The notes: generated by a model from the sequence alone, not told the origin. A DNA stretch of 64,000 bases from Solimonas soli DSM 21787 (GCF_000474945.1 NZ_AXDW01000004.1:186001-250000); one strand, 5' to 3'. Shown: positions 43,931 through 52,966, counted from the first letter of the stretch. Made by a program: numbers and translations.

Positions 43931-45373
43931 CTACGCGCCGAGACCGAGAAACACGCGCGCCCGCGGCAGGCGCCGCAGCACGAGACGCTCGGCGAGCAGC
44001 ACGCCGAGCATCGACGCGCCGAGCAGCGGCAGGAACAGGCCGAAGGCGAGGGCGAGGGCGATCACGCGGCCCGGCACGCGCGCGTCGCCGGCGGCCGGCG
44101 CGCCGAGCGTGGCCGGCGAACGGCCCGGCAGCCGGCGCTTCCACCACATGACGAGGCCGCTGACGCTGAGCGTGACGAGGCCGATCGCCGTGAACAGGCC
44201 GAGCAGCTGGTTGAACCAGCCGAACAGCTGGCCCTCGTGCGCGGCGACGCCGGTGCCGATGATGCGGTCGAGCAGCGGCTTGTCGCCGAAGCCGCTGCGC
44301 CCGCGCACGACGGCGCGCTCGGCATCGAGCGTGAGATTCACGCGCTGCGGCCGGTTCTGCGTGTCGGACCGCGCGCTCCAGTCCGGCGACGCCTTCGACG
44401 GCGGCGCGATCAGCACCGGCGGCGGCAGCCGCAGCGCGGCGACCACGGGCACGAGGCGGTCGAGCGGCGCATACGGCGCGGCGACGTCGGGCACCGGCAT
44501 GCCCATGAGATAGGCCTTGTCGGCCTCGCTGAGCGCCTCGTGATGCATCGCGTGGCCGCCGCCCATGTGATGGCCGGCATGCTCGTCCGGCGGCGCGGTC
44601 CGCGCGCGGATCTGCTGCCGCTCGTCGCCGCGTCCGGTGCTCCAGTCCTGCTGCACGCTCGCGGCGGCAATGAACTGGCGCAGCGTCTTCAGATTGCCGC
44701 CCCAGAAGTGCGTCCACGGCAGGCCGCTGAGCAGCAGGAACAGCGCGAAGACCGAAACCCACAGGCCGACCACCGCGTGCAGATCGCGCCAGAACACGCG
44801 GCCGCCGCGATGCAGGCGCGGCCAGACCACGCCGCCGAGGCCGCCCGCCGCGCGCGGCCACCACAGGTACAGGCCGCTGACGATCATGACGATCGCCCAC
44901 GACGCGGCGAGTTCGACCAGCATCGAGCCGCGGTCGCCGAGCAGCAGCTCGCCGTGCAGGCGGAAGATCAGGCGGGTGAAGCGGTCGTCTTCGGCAACGC
45001 GGCCGAGCACGAGCAGGTTCTGCGGATGCACATAGACGCGCGTGACGACGCCCTCGCGCGCGACCAGCACACGCGCCGCCGATTGCGGCGTGCGCGGCAG
45101 CTCGTAGGCATAGAGCGTCGCGCCCGGCACGGCGGCCAGCGCCGCGCGCACCTGCGCCTGCGGCGTCGCCGCCGGCCCGTCGAGCGGCAGGCCGTCGTAG
45201 GCGCGCTCGGCGAAGGCGTCGATCTGCGGCTTGAACAGGTAGATCGCGCCGGTGGTCGCCAGCCACAGCACGAAGGGAACGCAGAACAGGCCGGCGTAGA
45301 AATGCCAGCGCCAGATCGTGCGGTACAGCGCGCGGCGGCCGGGCTCGGGCGTGTCGGGTCTTGTCGTGTTCAT
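43931..45373 (-). CDS. PepSY-associated membrane protein (putative metal-reductase type)
   Basis: This 480-residue inner-membrane protein has about five membrane segments. It opens with WRWHFYAGLFCVPFVLWLATTGAIYLF, followed by a PepSY-like periplasmic region. A histidine/methionine-rich loop (HAGHHMGGGHAMHH, then YLMGMP) lies between membrane segments and could bind metal. Related PepSY_TM proteins sit beside siderophore or metal TonB receptors and may reduce metal or siderophore in the periplasm. Here it starts 7 bp after the TonB receptor stop, so the two are almost certainly one operon. Heme-ligand histidines in membrane helices (WRWHFY, RLHGEL, DLHAVVG) fit a cytochrome-b-like reductase, but this is inference. 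Confidence 0.86.
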   Translation of the reverse strand: MNTTRPDTPEPGRRALYRTIWRWHFYAGLFCVPFVLWLATTGAIYLFKPQIDAFAERAYDGLPLDGPAATPQAQVRAALAAVPGATLYAYELPRTPQSAARVLVAREGVVTRVYVHPQNLLVLGRVAEDDRFTRLIFRLHGELLLGDRGSMLVELAASWAIVMIVSGLYLWWPRAAGGLGGVVWPRLHRGGRVFWRDLHAVVGLWVSVFALFLLLSGLPWTHFWGGNLKTLRQFIAAASVQQDWSTGRGDERQQIRARTAPPDEHAGHHMGGGHAMHHEALSEADKAYLMGMPVPDVAAPYAPLDRLVPVVAALRLPPPVLIAPPSKASPDWSARSDTQNRPQRVNLTLDAERAVVRGRSGFGDKPLLDRIIGTGVAAHEGQLFGWFNQLLGLFTAIGLVTLSVSGLVMWWKRRLPGRSPATLGAPAAGDARVPGRVIALALAFGLFLPLLGASMLGVLLAERLVLRRLPRARVFLGLGA

Positions 45374-45380
45374 GTCGGCA

Positions 45381-47795
45381 TCAGAAGCGATAGCGCAGGC
45401 CGCCGGTGTAGACGCGCGGCGTGCCGGCATAGATCGAGCCGGTCGTGTTGTCGAGCGCGACCGGCTTGCTCGCCGCGTCCAGCTTGTCCGTCAGGTTCGA
45501 CGCCGACGAGACATAAGTGCGGTCGAACAGGTTCTGCACGGTGAAATAGAAATCGCAGCGCGACAGCCAGCCCGGCGCCGCGTCCGGCGCGTAGTGCACG
45601 TTGAGATTGACCACGCCGTAGCCCGGCGCCTGCAGCGTGTTGGCGTTGTCGAGTTCGAAGCCGTCGCGCGCGTTGAGCTCGATGTAGGCGCCCAGGCCCT
45701 GCAGCGCGCCGGCCGGCTGATCGTAGGCGAGGCGGGCGTTGAGGGTCTGCGGCTGCACGCCGGGAATCGTGTTGCCGTCGCGCGCCAGGCGGACGACGTC
45801 GCTGCCGGCGACCAGCACTTCGGTGTAGTCGCGATAGATCTGGTCGTCGTACAGGTAGGCGAGCGTGAGCTTTGCGCCGGGCAGGGCGGTCGGCAGCGGC
45901 CTCAGCGCGAGGCCGGCCTCGACGCCGCGATGCTCGGATTTCGGCGCGTTGAAGGTGTAGCTCTGCTTGCCGACGCCGGCGACCTGCGAGACCAGCTCGT
46001 CGCGGAAGAATTCGTAGAAGCCGCTGAGGCTGAGGCTGAGGACCTCGCCGTAGTGCCAGTCGCTGCCGAGGTCGAAGCCGAGGTTGCGCTGCGGGTCGAG
46101 CTGCGTGTTGCGGCCCGGGTCGCCGTCGGCATTGACGAACAGATTGGTCAGCTGCGGCGTGCCGTAGGCACTGGCGACCCGGGCATGCAGCGTCCACTGC
46201 GCGCTGGCCGCGAACTGCACGGCCAGCTCCGGAGCGACGTTGTAGAACTCGCGCGCGGCGTCGATCGGCGCCCGCGTCGGCGTGCTGGCCGGCGGGTAGG
46301 CGAAGGCCGTGTTGCGGCCGTCCATCTGCGTGTACTCGCCGCCGAGGCCGAGCACGGCGGTCCAGCGCGGCGCGAGCTGCAGCTCCTCGCGCAGGCGCAG
46401 GCCGGCGTTCTGCGTGCGGCCGGCGGTCTGCACGGTGACGCCGCCATGGCTGGCATGGCCTTCGGGCGTGAGGTTGTACTGCGAGGAATTGATTTCCTCG
46501 TCGTTATAGAAGACCCCGGCGGCGGCGAGCGAGGGCAGGCCGAGCAGCGTGCCCTCGTGGCGCAGGTCGCTGCGCAGGTTCCAGGACGGATAGGTGCCGT
46601 CGAAGCCGCTGCTGCTGGTCGGCTGCTTGATGTCGCGGTTGTCGAAGACGAGCTGCGTCTGCCACTGCGTGGCGTCGTCGAGCGCGTGCTCCCAGCGCAG
46701 GCCGACGATGGTGCGGCGGTCGTGGCGGCCGATGCCGGCCTGCGCCGGGCTGACGGTGGTCGTGCCGGCGTCGCCATTGAAGCCATTGTTCTTCAGCGAC
46801 AGCGTCGCGCAGCCGGCGCCCGGATGCTGGCCGTCGTCGCAGCCGTGCTGGTAGGGATTGCTGCGGAACTGGTTCAGCGACAGGCGCAGCGACAGGTCGG
46901 TGTCGAGCTCGTTGTCGATCAGCTTGAAGACGAGGCGGTCCTGCGGCGTCAGCTGCACGCTGGTCAGCAGGTTCGCGGTGGTCGTCAGGTAGTCGGTGTG
47001 GTCGGTCGCGCCGCCGCCGCGCACGTTGCTGAGGAAGGCGCTGACGTCGTAGCGCTCGTTGCCGGCGCCGGCGGCGACGTAGGCGTTGAGATAGCCGTAG
47101 CTGCCGGCGTCGAGGCCGGCTTCGACGCCCCGGATGTCGGCACCCGGGCGCAGATGGAACTCGACGGCGCCGCCGGTCGCGTAGTTGCCGTACCAGGCCG
47201 ACGAGGGACCGCGCACCACGCCGATGGCACCGTAGGCATGCGGATCGGTGAGATCGGTGCGCGCCAGGCCGTCCGGCTGGGTGACGTCGAAGCCGTCCTC
47301 GAAAACCTTGATGTTGCGCACGCCGTAGGTCTGGCGATTGTTCGAGCCGCGCACCGAGATCGACACGTCGCGCGGGCCGTTGCCCTGCACGAAGGTGACG
47401 CCGGGGCTCATCGCCAGCACCTCGGCGATCGATGCGGCGGGCATGTAGGCGAACTGCTCGCGGGTGATGCCGCTCGCGCTCTGCGCGATCGGCAGGCGGT
47501 CGTCGCGCCCGGAATGGCCGGTGACGACGACGGTCTCGACGCCGTCGCGTCGCGCCGCCGCCGCCTCGGCTGCCGGCGGCGCGACCGCCTCGGCGGCGGC
47601 CGGCGCCTCGAGTTTCTGCAGCTCGGCATCGATGTCGGCGCGGCGGCGCAGCAGCTCGGCACGACGCGCGGCGGTGTCGGCATCGACATCGGCGGTGACG
47701 GGGGCCGCGCCCTGGGCATGGGCGAGGGGTACGTGGACGGCGACGGTCAGGCACATCGCCGATGACGCGGCGAGCGCGGTACGCAAAGCGGACAT
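45381..47795 (-). CDS. TonB-dependent outer-membrane receptor
   Basis: This receptor of about 804 residues has a signal peptide (ending VPLAHAQG), then an unusual charged helical stretch (RAELLRRRADIDAELQKLEA) and an Ala-rich linker. The plug domain follows (ETVVVTGHS, ISVRGSNNRQTYGVRN, VVRGPSSAWYGNYATGGAVEF). A 22-strand barrel ends in RYRF with a C-terminal phenylalanine. It imports a chelate using TonB energy. The linked PepSY and DUF2946 genes suggest a metal such as copper or iron, but the substrate cannot be read from sequence. GGAG nine bases before the second ATG favours MSALRTALAAS as the start. Confidence 0.93.
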   Translation of the reverse strand: MSALRTALAASSAMCLTVAVHVPLAHAQGAAPVTADVDADTAARRAELLRRRADIDAELQKLEAPAAAEAVAPPAAEAAAARRDGVETVVVTGHSGRDDRLPIAQSASGITREQFAYMPAASIAEVLAMSPGVTFVQGNGPRDVSISVRGSNNRQTYGVRNIKVFEDGFDVTQPDGLARTDLTDPHAYGAIGVVRGPSSAWYGNYATGGAVEFHLRPGADIRGVEAGLDAGSYGYLNAYVAAGAGNERYDVSAFLSNVRGGGATDHTDYLTTTANLLTSVQLTPQDRLVFKLIDNELDTDLSLRLSLNQFRSNPYQHGCDDGQHPGAGCATLSLKNNGFNGDAGTTTVSPAQAGIGRHDRRTIVGLRWEHALDDATQWQTQLVFDNRDIKQPTSSSGFDGTYPSWNLRSDLRHEGTLLGLPSLAAAGVFYNDEEINSSQYNLTPEGHASHGGVTVQTAGRTQNAGLRLREELQLAPRWTAVLGLGGEYTQMDGRNTAFAYPPASTPTRAPIDAAREFYNVAPELAVQFAASAQWTLHARVASAYGTPQLTNLFVNADGDPGRNTQLDPQRNLGFDLGSDWHYGEVLSLSLSGFYEFFRDELVSQVAGVGKQSYTFNAPKSEHRGVEAGLALRPLPTALPGAKLTLAYLYDDQIYRDYTEVLVAGSDVVRLARDGNTIPGVQPQTLNARLAYDQPAGALQGLGAYIELNARDGFELDNANTLQAPGYGVVNLNVHYAPDAAPGWLSRCDFYFTVQNLFDRTYVSSASNLTDKLDAASKPVALDNTTGSIYAGTPRVYTGGLRYRF

Positions 47796-47867
47796 TGCGG
47801 AACACTCCATGAAGAACGTGAAGGGGCAGCGCGGCCGCCGGGCGGCGGGCTGCGAATCAGCGCGACT

Positions 47868-48278
47868 TCAGGAGTACTGCGGTGGACCTCGGGCCGGCGG
47901 CGGCGCCGGTCGTGGCGACTGCGCGACGCGCAGCGGCGATGCCGGTGCGGGCTCTGAACTGCGATCGGCGGCGGATGGCGTGAGCGCCAGGGTCGGCGGC
48001 AGCGCGGGCAGCGCGGCGGCGGCATAGACGCATTCGCCGCCGGCCTGCGCGGCGGGGCTGGCCGTATCGGCGATCGAATGAATGCGAACCTGGCCGCCCG
48101 AGCACAGCGCGACGGTGAGGCCGAAGCCGCTGCCGCCGTCGTGCGCGAGCATGACGCCGCCCGGCAGCAGGCCGCGGGCGAACACCGCCAGCAGGGCCAG
48201 CCACAGCGCAAGACCACGCGGGCGTCGCATCAGGGACAAGGGAACGGACCGTCGGATTCGGGACCTTGGGGCCGCCAT
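47868..48278 (-). CDS. DUF2946 family small protein
   Basis: This protein of up to 136 residues has a hydrophobic N-terminal segment (LALWLALLAVFARGLLPGGVML), then VALCSGGQVRIHS and a Pro/Ala-rich tail. The layout, with a cysteine soon after the membrane segment, matches DUF2946, often found beside TonB receptors or copper genes. Translation may instead start at the internal ATG at 48230 (MRRPRGLALWL), which fits the family better. It is 72 bp upstream of the TonB receptor on the same strand and probably leads the operon. Function is unknown. Confidence 0.75.
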   Translation of the reverse strand: MAAPRSRIRRSVPLSLMRRPRGLALWLALLAVFARGLLPGGVMLAHDGGSGFGLTVALCSGGQVRIHSIADTASPAAQAGGECVYAAAALPALPPTLALTPSAADRSSEPAPASPLRVAQSPRPAPPPARGPPQYS

Positions 48279-48338
48279 GGTAGAGAACGACGCCGGCCGC
48301 TGTCACGCCGCGCGTCGTTCCAGGCCCGGAACCAGCCC

Positions 48339-49115
48339 TCAGAGTCCGCCGCAGCCGATCAGGCCGCCGTCGACGACCAGCGTCGTGCCGGTCACGTAGC
48401 TCGCCGCGTCCGAGGCGAGGAACAGCACGGCCGGGGCGATTTCCGCCGGCTGCGCGACACGGCCGAGCGGAATCTGCTTCAGCGCCGGCTTGAGGATCGC
48501 CTCGTTCTGCGTCAGCGCCGAAGCGAACCTGGTTTCGGTCAGGCCCGGCAGCACGGCGTTGACGCGCACCTTCCAGGCCGCGCATTCCTTGGCGAAGGCC
48601 TGCGTCATGTTGATGACGGCGGCCTTGGTGATCGAGTAGATGCCCTGGCCGGTGCCGGGCTTGAGGCCGTTGACGCTGGCAATGTTGACGATCGCGCCGC
48701 CGCCGTGCGCCTTCATCTGCCTGGCGGCGAGGCCGGACAGCTCGAAGCAGCCGCGCAGATTCACCTGCACGGTCTTGTCGACCATCTCCATCGGCGTATC
48801 GGCGATGTGGCCGAAGTGCGGATTGGTCGCCGCGTTGTTGACGAGGATGTCGAGACGGCCCTGCGTCTTCACGGTTTCGGCGACCAGCCGCCGCAGATCG
48901 GCGCTGACGCCCGCATGCGCGGCGATCACGCTGGCCTTGCCGCCCGCGGCGGCGATCTCCTCGCGCACCTTTTCCAGATCGGCGGCCTTGCGCGAGGCGA
49001 GCACGACATGCGCGCCCTGCGCGGCGAGCAGCTGCGCGGTGGCGGCGCCGATGCCACGCGAGGCGCCGGTGACGACGGCGACGCGACCGGCCAGATCGAA
49101 CAGGGTGGTGGGCAT
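48339..49115 (-). CDS. SDR family oxidoreductase
   Basis: This 258-residue classical short-chain dehydrogenase has TGASRGIGAA near residue 17, DILVNNAATNPHFG, the catalytic Tyr-x3-Lys in GIYSITKAAV, and the C-terminal YVTGTTLVVDGG. AGGAG lies eight bases before the ATG. The NNAATNPHFG motif is seen in SDRs near acyl-CoA metabolism genes and in DHRS4-like carbonyl reductases. The substrate cannot be assigned. It is 60 bp upstream of the DUF2946 gene on the same strand and may or may not share its transcript. Confidence 0.9.
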   Translation of the reverse strand: MPTTLFDLAGRVAVVTGASRGIGAATAQLLAAQGAHVVLASRKAADLEKVREEIAAAGGKASVIAAHAGVSADLRRLVAETVKTQGRLDILVNNAATNPHFGHIADTPMEMVDKTVQVNLRGCFELSGLAARQMKAHGGGAIVNIASVNGLKPGTGQGIYSITKAAVINMTQAFAKECAAWKVRVNAVLPGLTETRFASALTQNEAILKPALKQIPLGRVAQPAEIAPAVLFLASDAASYVTGTTLVVDGGLIGCGGL

Positions 49116-49195
49116 GCGGCTGCTCCTGGAACTCGAATGAGGACAGTGCCGCGATTCTACGCAGCCGCGCCGCGCCGCCGCGCACCACGCGGCGT

Positions 49196-49521
49196 TCAGA
49201 AGATCGTGTAGACGATCATGAAGCCGATCAAGACCAGCCCCGTCATGCCGATCAGGAACAGGTAATCGATCACCATGGCGAGCAGGTGCGCGCGACGGTG
49301 GCGATGCGTGCGCAGCGCCCAGATCGCGAGATAGCAGCAGAGCAGGAAAACAGCGAATCGATCGCCAGCGCGTCGTCGGCGAGGGTCTGCACCTTGCGCG
49401 AGTCGGCGATGATCTGCACGACGGAGAGCAGGGCGACGCAGACGCCGGTCATCGACGCCGAAGTCGTCAGCAGGCGCTCGATCACGCGCTCCTCGCGCGT
49501 TTCCGGTTCGTCGTGGCTCAC
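49196..49521 (-). pseudogene. Small two-helix membrane protein disrupted by a frameshift
   Basis: Two frames make one plausible protein. The upstream frame reads MSHDEPETREERVIERL (GTG start), a helix MTGVCVALLSVVQIIAD, then DDALAIDSLF. The downstream frame continues FLLCCYLAIWALRTHRHRR and a second helix LFLIGMTGLVLIGFMIVYTIF before a TGA. They join if one T is added to the T4 run on the minus strand (plus-strand 49347-49350). The repaired product would be 108 residues, and the 326-nt span is one base short of a multiple of three. It may be a real mutation, programmed slippage or a sequencing error. I do not recognise the family. Confidence 0.65.
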
Positions 49522-49610
49522 CGCATGCTCCGTCAGGCCGCGTGGCGCGGCAGGGCTTGGAGTGGCGCGCGCGCCCGGAGTTCGCAGCCGGGCCGCGCGC
49601 TGCCGGCGGC

Positions 49611-50438
49611 TTATTCGACGAGCACCGCGCCCTTCAGCGACTGGCCGAGCTCGTGGCCCTTGGCGTCGGCGAGCGCGGCGCCGATCGTGAGCTGGTAGCG
49701 GCCGTTGGCGTCGACCGGCAGCACCAGCATCGTCGGATTGTTGCGGTTGATCTCCCAGGCGCCGCCGACGCGCTTGCCGACGCGATCGACGACCTGGATG
49801 TTCTTGCCGGCCGCGGCGGCGTCGGCGAACGGCGCGCTGCCCATCACCACGATGGCGCGCTTGTAGGCGGCCGAGCCGACATAGACGATGTGCAGGCCGT
49901 CGCCGCCGGCGGTCTGCCACCACGGGCTCGACGCCGCGGCCTGCGCCTCGCCGCTCGCGGCGCTCGCCGCCTTCGGCGCCTTGCCGCTGTCGCCGCGCGG
50001 CGGTTTCGGCGCCGCGGGCCTGGCGGCCGGCTTCGCCTGCGGCGCCGGCGGCTCGCTGGCGGCGGCCGGTGCCGCCGGCTCCGCGGCAGCGGCTGCCGGC
50101 GCCGGTTCGGCGGGCGGCGGCGGGGGCGCCTCGGCCGCGCTGTCCGCCGCGGCGGTCTCGGCCGGCGCGGCGGCCGGGGCGGCGGTGGCGTCGTCGGTAT
50201 TGACGGCCGGTCCGCTCGGCGTGGTCGCCGCGGCGCCCGCATCGGCGGCGCCCGGCGTCTGCGCGGCCGCTGCGACTTCGGTCGGCGATTTCAGCTTGTC
50301 GCCGAACACCGAATCGGCCGGCACCAGGCCCTCCATCAGCACCTCGACCTTGTGATGCGGCAGCAGCAGCTTCAGTCCGACATACGTGCCGACGCCAACG
50401 ACAACGGCGATCGCGCCGATCTTCCAGCCATTCGTCAT
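49611..50438 (-). CDS. Membrane-anchored protein with Ala/Pro-rich linker
   Basis: This 275-residue protein has one N-terminal membrane segment (IGAIAVVVGVGTYVGLKLLL). A low-complexity linker of about 120 residues rich in Ala and Pro follows, and then a C-terminal domain of about 95 residues (LHIVYVGSAAYKRAIVVMGSAPF to GQSLKGAVLVE). The topology suggests a periplasmic domain held away from the inner membrane, as in TonB-like or cell-wall-spanning proteins. No TonB C-terminal motif is present. I recognise no family. GGGG lies seven bases before the ATG; open sequence upstream is probably the shared promoter region. Confidence 0.75.
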   Translation of the reverse strand: MTNGWKIGAIAVVVGVGTYVGLKLLLPHHKVEVLMEGLVPADSVFGDKLKSPTEVAAAAQTPGAADAGAAATTPSGPAVNTDDATAAPAAAPAETAAADSAAEAPPPPPAEPAPAAAAAEPAAPAAASEPPAPQAKPAARPAAPKPPRGDSGKAPKAASAASGEAQAAASSPWWQTAGGDGLHIVYVGSAAYKRAIVVMGSAPFADAAAAGKNIQVVDRVGKRVGGAWEINRNNPTMLVLPVDANGRYQLTIGAALADAKGHELGQSLKGAVLVE

Positions 50439-50753
50439 GTGATGACCCCAACCACAGAAGTTGTTGATGTGATGCGCGGATCCATGGTCCGCCGCGTTGG
50501 CCGGCGACGCGTCCCGCGTCCGGGCCTTGCATTCCTCGTCCGACCGCTCCCGTGACCTCGTCGTGCCCTCGTTGCCGAGGCCGGCCGGCTGTTCGCGTTC
50601 AACTATCGTAGGACTATGCACAGGCGTCAATGGCGTTTGCGTCGCGGTGCTGTGGTGGCGCTGCGCTGTCGCCGCGCGGCGAACGCTTGCCATAATCGAC
50701 GTTCAAACTTTGACCATCCATTTTCCTTCCATTCTCGCGGCCCGGACACGACG
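50439..50753. promoter_or_regulatory. Divergent intergenic region with a candidate promoter
   Basis: These 315 bp separate the membrane-anchored protein (minus) from the large FabG (plus). CATAAT at 50691-50696 resembles a sigma-70 -10 element pointing to the plus-strand gene, about 57 bp before its start; no clear -35 is visible. The region is slightly less GC-rich than its surroundings. I see no gene in it. Confidence 0.35.
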
Positions 50754-52175
50754 ATGAGCGACCGTTACCTCGACTTCACCAATTCCTCCTTCGGCAAGAC
50801 CCTGGCCGGCATGATCGGCCTGCCGACGCCGCCGCGCCTCAAGCGCGCCAGCGCGCCCTGGGCGGCGCAACCGCTGGAAGGCAAGTACGTGCTGGTCGGC
50901 AGCAGCAGCGGCGCGACCCTGGCGGCGCCGCTGCTGCGCGCCTTGAGCGCGGCCGGCGCGGCGCTGCGCATCATTCCCGAGCACGCCGGCCTGCCGCCGC
51001 TGAAGGCTGCGGCCGCCGAGCTGAAGCTGTCGCTGCACGGCAATCCGGCCGAAGGCGTCGGCGAGGCGCGCAATCACGCCCTCGTCTTCGACGCCTCCGG
51101 GCTGTCCTCGCCGTGGCAGCTGCGCGAGCTGTACGACTTCATGCAGCCGGTGCTGCGCGGCATCGCCTCGAACGGCCGCATCCTGCTGATCTCGCGCGCG
51201 CCGGAATCGGCGGCCGACATCCAGGCGAGGACCGCTTCGACCGCGCTGCGCGGCTTCATCCGCTCGCTGGCCAAGGAAGTCGGCAAGAACGGCACGACCG
51301 CGAACCTCGTCGAGGTGCCGACCGGCGCCGACACGGCGATCGACCCGGTGCTGCGCTTCTTCCTCTCCGAACACTCGGCCTTCGTCGACGGCCAGGTGCT
51401 GCCGCTGGCGCTGCCGCAGACGGCGAACGTCGCGCTGCCGGGCAGCCTCGAAGGCAGGATCGCGCTGGTCACCGGCGCCGCGCGCGGCATCGGCGCGTCG
51501 ATCGCCGAGACGCTGGCGCGTGAAGGCGCCAAGGTCATCGGCATGGATCATCCCTCGGCCGAAGGCGGTCTCGGCGAGACCATGGCGAAGATCGGCGGGG
51601 TGGGGCTCGCCCTCGACGTCACCGCGCCCGACGCGGCGGCGCGCATCGCCGAGGAAGTCGGCAAGAGCTTCGGCGGACTCGACGTCGTCGTGCACAACGC
51701 CGGCATCACGCGCGACAAGATGCTGCGCAACATGCCGCCGCACTTCTGGGACATGGTCGTCAACATCAATCTCGGCGCCATCCTCAAGATCAACGAGGGC
51801 CTGCTCAAGCAGGGCTTCAACGACGGCGCGCGCGTGGTCTGCATCTCGTCGATCGGCGGCATCGGCGGCAATGCCGGCCAGACCAACTACGGCGCGACCA
51901 AGGCCGGTGTGATCGGCTACGTCGACGGCATGGCGGCGACCTTCGCCAAGCGCGGCGGCGCGATCAACGCGGTGGCGCCGGGCTTCATCGAGACGACGAT
52001 GACGGCGGCGATGCCTTTCGGTCCGCGCGAAGTCGGCCGCCGCATCAACTCGCTGTCGCAGGGCGGCCTGCCGCAGGACGTCGCCGAGACCGTGACCTTC
52101 CTGGCGTCGCCGGCGGCCAATGCCGTCAACGGCCGCACGCTGCGCGTCTGCGGCCAGAACTTCTTCGGCATGTAG
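50754..52175 (+). CDS. High-molecular-weight 3-oxoacyl-ACP reductase (FabG4-like)
   Basis: This 473-residue protein has two Rossmann-type halves. The N-terminal half (residues 1-215) is degenerate and lacks a full cofactor motif (VLVGSSSGATLAAPLL). The C-terminal half is an intact SDR: TGAARGIGASIA, VVHNAGITRDKML, and the catalytic Tyr-x3-Lys in TNYGATKAGV. This layout matches HMwFabG/FabG4, which reduces 3-oxoacyl-CoA or -ACP with NADH. It starts MSDRYLDFTNSSFGKTLAGMIGLP, a typical opening for the group. No partner acetyltransferase or dehydratase lies beside it here. Confidence 0.9.
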   Translation: MSDRYLDFTNSSFGKTLAGMIGLPTPPRLKRASAPWAAQPLEGKYVLVGSSSGATLAAPLLRALSAAGAALRIIPEHAGLPPLKAAAAELKLSLHGNPAEGVGEARNHALVFDASGLSSPWQLRELYDFMQPVLRGIASNGRILLISRAPESAADIQARTASTALRGFIRSLAKEVGKNGTTANLVEVPTGADTAIDPVLRFFLSEHSAFVDGQVLPLALPQTANVALPGSLEGRIALVTGAARGIGASIAETLAREGAKVIGMDHPSAEGGLGETMAKIGGVGLALDVTAPDAAARIAEEVGKSFGGLDVVVHNAGITRDKMLRNMPPHFWDMVVNINLGAILKINEGLLKQGFNDGARVVCISSIGGIGGNAGQTNYGATKAGVIGYVDGMAATFAKRGGAINAVAPGFIETTMTAAMPFGPREVGRRINSLSQGGLPQDVAETVTFLASPAANAVNGRTLRVCGQNFFGM

Positions 52176-52197
52176 TCGCCGCGTATGGGGACCGCGG

Positions 52198-52228
52198 GGC
52201 CCCGGACGCAGCTGCCGCGTCCGGGGCC
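52198..52228 (+). terminator. Terminator-like hairpin after the large fabG
   Basis: A perfect 12-bp stem (GGCCCCGGACGC paired with its complement) with a 7-nt loop starts 23 bp after the stop codon. The following TCGGTCGTTTC has only a weak T-run, so termination may be inefficient. It separates this gene from ribA. Confidence 0.65.
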
Positions 52229-52275
52229 TCGGTCGTTTCGGGTATCATTTGCGCCCCTCGTAGTCCGAGTCCGCA

Positions 52276-52878
52276 TTGAAGTCCTCCAGTCACACCCTCG
52301 AACGCATCGCCGAGTCGAAGCTGCCGACGCCGTTCGCCGAGTTCCGCGTCACCGTGTTCCGTGCCGTCGACGGCAAGGAGCACGTGGTCGTCGCGCTCGG
52401 CGAGCTGGCCGGCGAGCCGCCGCTGGTGCGCATTCATTCGGAGTGCCTGACCGGCGACGCGCTGTTCTCGCTGCGCTGCGACTGCGGCGCGCAGCTGCGT
52501 TCGGCGCTGCAGAAAATCGCCGGCGAGGGCCGCGGTGCGGTGCTGTATCTGCGCCAGGAAGGCCGCGGCATCGGCCTCGGCAACAAGATCCGCGCCTACG
52601 AGCTGCAGGATCACGGCGCCGACACGGTGGAGGCCAATCACCAGCTCGGCTTTCCGGCCGACGCGCGCGAGTACGGCCTGGCCGTCGAGCTGCTGCGCCA
52701 GCTCGGCCTGTGCCACATCCGTCTGATGACCAACAATCCGCGCAAGCTCGATGCGCTGAAGAAGGACGGCATCGAGATCGTCGAGCGCGTGCCGATCGAA
52801 AGCGGCCGCAATCCGCACAACGAGAAGTATCTCGATGCCAAGGCCGCCAAGCTCGGCCATCTGTTCACGCCGCACTGA
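52276..52878 (+). CDS. ribA: GTP cyclohydrolase II
   Basis: This 200-residue enzyme opens GTP to begin riboflavin synthesis. The zinc-binding cysteines are in [43 protein letters not shown] and [13 protein letters not shown] are family signatures. It is the stand-alone form without the RibB domain, with the length of E. coli RibA (196). The start is TTG ([14 protein letters not shown]) with no strong ribosome-binding site. It has no other rib gene beside it. A repeat element lies between it and pyrD. Confidence 0.96.
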   Translation: MKSSSHTLERIAESKLPTPFAEFRVTVFRAVDGKEHVVVALGELAGEPPLVRIHSECLTGDALFSLRCDCGAQLRSALQKIAGEGRGAVLYLRQEGRGIGLGNKIRAYELQDHGADTVEANHQLGFPADAREYGLAVELLRQLGLCHIRLMTNNPRKLDALKKDGIEIVERVPIESGRNPHNEKYLDAKAAKLGHLFTPH

Positions 52879-52887
52879 ATCGGTGTT

Positions 52888-52966
52888 GTCATTCCCGCGC
52901 ATGCGGGAATCCAGGTCGGCCCGTGCCGGAGCCTGATCACTGGATGCCCGCCCGCGCGGCAATGAC
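52888..52966. repeat. Palindromic repeat between ribA and pyrD (dRS3-like core)
   Basis: A 79-bp element has imperfect inverted ends of 27 bp: GTCATTCCCGCG to ATCCAG on the left and its reverse-complement form, CTGGATG to GCAATGAC, on the right. The left arm holds its own palindrome (52891-52910, ATTCCCGC with GCGGGAAT). The ATTCCC/GGGAAT core resembles the short repeats called dRS3 in Neisseria and similar sequences in other proteobacteria. The element fills most of the 126-bp gap. It may affect pyrD expression, which is inference. Confidence 0.7.
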
